Positions 62,801 through 64,000 of a DNA stretch of 64,000 nt are shown piece by piece. Source of the stretch: Faecalicatena faecalis (lineage in GTDB: Bacteria; Bacillota; Clostridia; Lachnospirales; Lachnospiraceae); the NCBI RefSeq assembly GCF_012524165.2, contig NZ_JABACJ020000004.1, positions 124,001 through 188,000 of the forward strand. Direction: 5' to 3'. The translations under genes and the position numbers were made by a program. The number at the start of each line of letters is the position of its first letter. The stretch's first letter is position 1. The notes under the pieces are model-generated. The model did not search any database, had not been told where the DNA came from, and worked only from the letters and a program-made list of their open reading frames with translations.

Positions 62801-63605
62801 GATTGCGCAGCCGACCGTATTTATTCCGGTATTCCCGGGAACGAACTGTGAATACGACAGCAAGAGAGCCTTCGAGCGTGCAGGTGCTAAGGTCATCACA
62901 AAGGTATTCAAGAACCTGGATGCCGCTGATATCCGTGATTCAGTGGAAGAGTTTGAAAAAGCAATCGCACAAGCACAGATGATCATGTTCCCAGGTGGAT
63001 TCAGTGCAGGTGACGAGCCGGATGGTTCCGCGAAGTTCTTTGCAACTGCATTCCAGAATGCGAAGATCAAAGAGGCAGTTGAGAAGCTGTTAAATGAAAG
63101 AGACGGTCTTGCACTTGGAGTCTGCAACGGATTCCAGGCACTGATCAAGCTTGGACTCGTTCCTTACGGTAAAATCGTGGGACAGACAGAGGATTCTCCG
63201 ACATTGACATACAACACCATCGGACGCCATATCTCCAAGATGGTCTACACAAAAGTAGTGACCAACAAGTCCCCATGGCTTCAGGGAGCAGAGCTTGGCG
63301 GTGTCTACACGAACCCGGCTTCCCATGGGGAAGGACGATTTGTTGCCAGCGAAGAGTGGCTTGACAAGCTGTTTGCAAACGGTCAGGTGGCTACACAGTA
63401 CTGCGACCCGGACGGCGTGATTAGCATGAATGAAGAGTGGAATGTCAACGGCTCCTACCGTGCAATCGAAGGTATCACAAGCCCAGACGGACGTGTGCTG
63501 GGCAAGATGGCGCATTCCGAGAGAAGAGACGATTCCGTGGCAATCAATATCTACGGTGAGCAGGATCTCAAGATCTTCGAGTCAGGTGTGAAGTATTTTA
63601 AATAA
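59850..63605 (+). CDS. purL: Phosphoribosylformylglycinamidine synthase, single-chain (PurL-PurQ fusion)
   Basis: A 1251-residue enzyme of the fourth step of purine synthesis: FGAR plus glutamine plus ATP to FGAM. The N-terminal PurS-like part, the synthetase domains (YWSDHCRHTTF near 230, KNETHNHPTEIEPFGGAATC near 325, GGRTGRDGCGGATGSS near 450) and the C-terminal glutaminase (PGGFSAGDEPDGSAKFF, LGVCNGFQALIKLG with the nucleophilic Cys, AHSERR) are all in one chain. Most Firmicutes use separate PurS, PurQ and PurL; clostridial gut bacteria often have this long form. AAAGGAG fixes the ATG at 59850. Confidence 0.96.
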   Translation: MSNVKRVYVEKKPEFAVQAKELRHEIKHYLGISTVTGVRVLIRYDVENISEETFQKACNGIFAEPPVDVLYNETFPMEENSHVFSVEYLPGQFDQRADSAEQCVQFIKEDEKPVIKTATTYVIEGTVTEEEFAAIKNHCINPVDSRETGMEKPETLVTVFEEPEDVKVFDGFQTMPEVELKELYDSLGLAMTFRDFQHIQNYYNGEEHRDPTMTEIRVLDTYWSDHCRHTTFSTELKDVVFGEGDYKEPIVNTYNQYLKDHSEIFAGREDKFVCLMDLALMAMRKLKKEGKLADQEESEEINACSIVVPIKVDGVEEEWLINFKNETHNHPTEIEPFGGAATCLGGAIRDPLSGRTYVYQAMRVTGAADPTVSVQDTLKGKLPQKKLVRGAAKGYSSYGNQIGLATGAVKEIYHPDYVAKRMEIGAVLGAAPRRAVIRETSDPGDIIILLGGRTGRDGCGGATGSSKVHTEESIETCGAEVQKGNPPTERKIQRLFRREEVSKLIKKCNDFGAGGVSVAIGELADGLRVDLDKVPKKYAGLDGTEIAISESQERMAVVVDPKDVPQFLAFAKEENLEAVEVAVVTESPRLVLVWRGNEIVNISRAFLDTNGAHQETTVEVEIPGKEGNLFVKEDVADVKEKWLDVLKDLNVCSQKGLVEMFDGSIGAGSVFMPHGGKYQMTETQTMVAKVPVQNGKTDSVSMMSYGFDPYLSSWSPYHGAVYAVTESVAKIVASGGDYSKIRFTFQEYFRRMTEDPKRWSQPFAALLGAYSAQLGFGLPSIGGKDSMSGTFQDIDVPPTLVSFAVDMATEDEIITPEFKKAGNKIVWLRIEKDEYDLPVYSQLMDQYGKFADDIHSGKIVSAYALDRHGVIAAVSKMAFGNALGVKVEHNMDARELFAPAFGDIIAEVPADKVGELGITYTVIGEVTEDQTFTYGNTVITLAEAEKAWTETLEKVFATRSSADSDEVLEEKLYDTKDIHICSHKIAQPTVFIPVFPGTNCEYDSKRAFERAGAKVITKVFKNLDAADIRDSVEEFEKAIAQAQMIMFPGGFSAGDEPDGSAKFFATAFQNAKIKEAVEKLLNERDGLALGVCNGFQALIKLGLVPYGKIVGQTEDSPTLTYNTIGRHISKMVYTKVVTNKSPWLQGAELGGVYTNPASHGEGRFVASEEWLDKLFANGQVATQYCDPDGVISMNEEWNVNGSYRAIEGITSPDGRVLGKMAHSERRDDSVAINIYGEQDLKIFESGVKYFK

Positions 63606-63658
63606 GAGAAAAGTGTAATCGTTCAGGCAGCTGAGTAATCAAAATGCTTGTGTAAGGG

Positions 63659-63698
63659 ACAGGACGGGGCGCCGTAAGGCGCCTGTCCTGTTGCTTTT
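63659..63698 (+). terminator. Terminator of purL
   Basis: ACAGGAC and GGCGCC (63659-63673) pair with GGCGCC and GTCCTGT (63678-63691) around a GTAA tetraloop with a small internal bulge, followed by TGCTTTT. Confidence 0.8.
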
Positions 63699-63808
63699 AC
63701 AGGTGGATTTTACTGGACGTAGAGGATTCAGATACTATACAGTGCAGAGTATGGCATTGTTTGGATAAACACATCATTGTTCAAACAATTAAAAAAATAA
63801 AAAAAATA

Positions 63809-63838
63809 TTGACAATTCCTGGCAGATTATAGTATAAT
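63809..63838 (+). promoter_or_regulatory. Promoter of tRNA-Met
   Basis: Perfect TTGACA (63809-63814), an 18-base spacer and perfect TATAAT (63833-63838), 41 bases before the tRNA. A strong promoter as expected for stable RNA. Confidence 0.85.
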
Positions 63839-63879
63839 GGCAAAGTAAGATGCGGGAACGCGTTGAGCAGATAAAATAT

Positions 63880-63953
63880 GGCGGAATAGCTCAGTTGGCT
63901 AGAGCACACGGTTCATACCCGTGGTGTCGCTGGTTCAAATCCAGTTTCCGCTA
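63880..63953 (+). tRNA. tRNA-Met (anticodon CAT, elongator type)
   Basis: A 74-base cloverleaf: acceptor GGCGGAA/TTCCGCT, D-arm GCTC/GAGC, anticodon arm CACGG-TTCATAC-CCGTG with CAT, variable GTGTC, T-arm GCTGG-TTCAAAT-CCAGT, discriminator A. It has a G1-T72 wobble instead of the unpaired 1-72 of initiators, and lacks the three G-C pairs of the initiator anticodon stem, so it is read as elongator Met; an Ile2 (lysidine-modified CAU) tRNA is the alternative. CCA is not encoded. Confidence 0.93.
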
Positions 63954-63965
63954 TTGCCGGATGGC

Positions 63966-63998
63966 GTAACTGTTCACAGGTATCCTGTGCACAGTTAC
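63966..63998 (+). terminator. Hairpin after tRNA-Met
   Basis: GTAACTGTTCACAGG (63966-63980) pairs with CCTGTGCACAGTTAC (63984-63998) at 14 of 15 positions around a 3-base loop. The T-tract would lie beyond the window edge. Confidence 0.6.
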
Positions 63999-64000
63999 GA

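Noticed and set aside
1..64000. CRISPR arrays, insertion sequences and rRNA genes
   Set aside because: No regularly spaced repeats, no transposase frames and no rRNA sequence were seen; the only RNA gene recognised is tRNA-Met.

Overview
The window reads as chromosome of a low-to-mid GC Gram-positive anaerobe of the Clostridia, most likely family Lachnospiraceae. This is inferred from gene content: PolC-type DNA polymerase III next to ispG, an rpmE-DUF1385-prmC-prfA run, DUF4364 and TIGR01212 proteins, indolepyruvate:ferredoxin oxidoreductase with aryl-CoA ligases, the TIGR03916/TIGR03915 repair pair under Bacillus-type LexA boxes, a CIRCE element and strong AGGAGG ribosome binding sites. Species cannot be fixed from the sequence alone.

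Layout. 0-4.7 kb: end of a membrane protein gene, a MATE exporter, a polysaccharide deacetylase, tcdA and a YitT-type membrane protein. 4.7-9.9 kb: an AT-rich accessory island holding a tyrosine recombinase, a large STAND-like ATPase with a repeat-rich C-terminus, and a convergent D-Ala-D-Ala-ligase-like ATP-grasp enzyme. The same 18-bp sequence, itself a dyad, lies upstream of both of the last two genes. 9.9-20.5 kb: housekeeping genes (rarA, DUF4364, radical SAM, malic enzyme, rho, TSUP permease, rpmE, DUF1385, prmC, prfA, VanZ). 20.7-26.3 kb: an ABC exporter and an operon of DUF2156, two aminotransferases (one HisC) and a small export protein. 26.3-33.1 kb: an XRE regulator divergent from a membrane-anchored protein, then ispG-polC. 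33.1-35.5 kb: a DUF218 protein and a second AT-rich patch (CPBP-like protein, LytTR regulator, DUF3021 protein).

35.8-43.6 kb: glyA, a 327-bp imperfect palindrome, then a six-gene operon paaK-iorA-iorB-ACT-paaK-ACT for oxidative arylpyruvate metabolism. 43.8-48.4 kb: a cold shock protein, two Rrf2 regulators, cysK and ptsH-ptsI. 48.5-57 kb: an SOS-type DNA repair pair, NfeD/SPFH membrane proteins, a LytTR two-component system, an XPD-like helicase with a nuclease domain and a MerR regulator. 57-64 kb: CIRCE-controlled hsp20, a LysR regulator, a TIGR01906 membrane protein with a possible pseudoknot leader, full-length purL and tRNA-Met.

The strongest candidates for something not described are the ATPase/ATP-grasp island with its shared operator-like repeat, the 327-bp palindrome, and three unassigned structured leaders (upstream of the YitT, DUF1385 and TIGR01906 genes). 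All coordinates and motifs were read by eye; no searches or folding programs were run.
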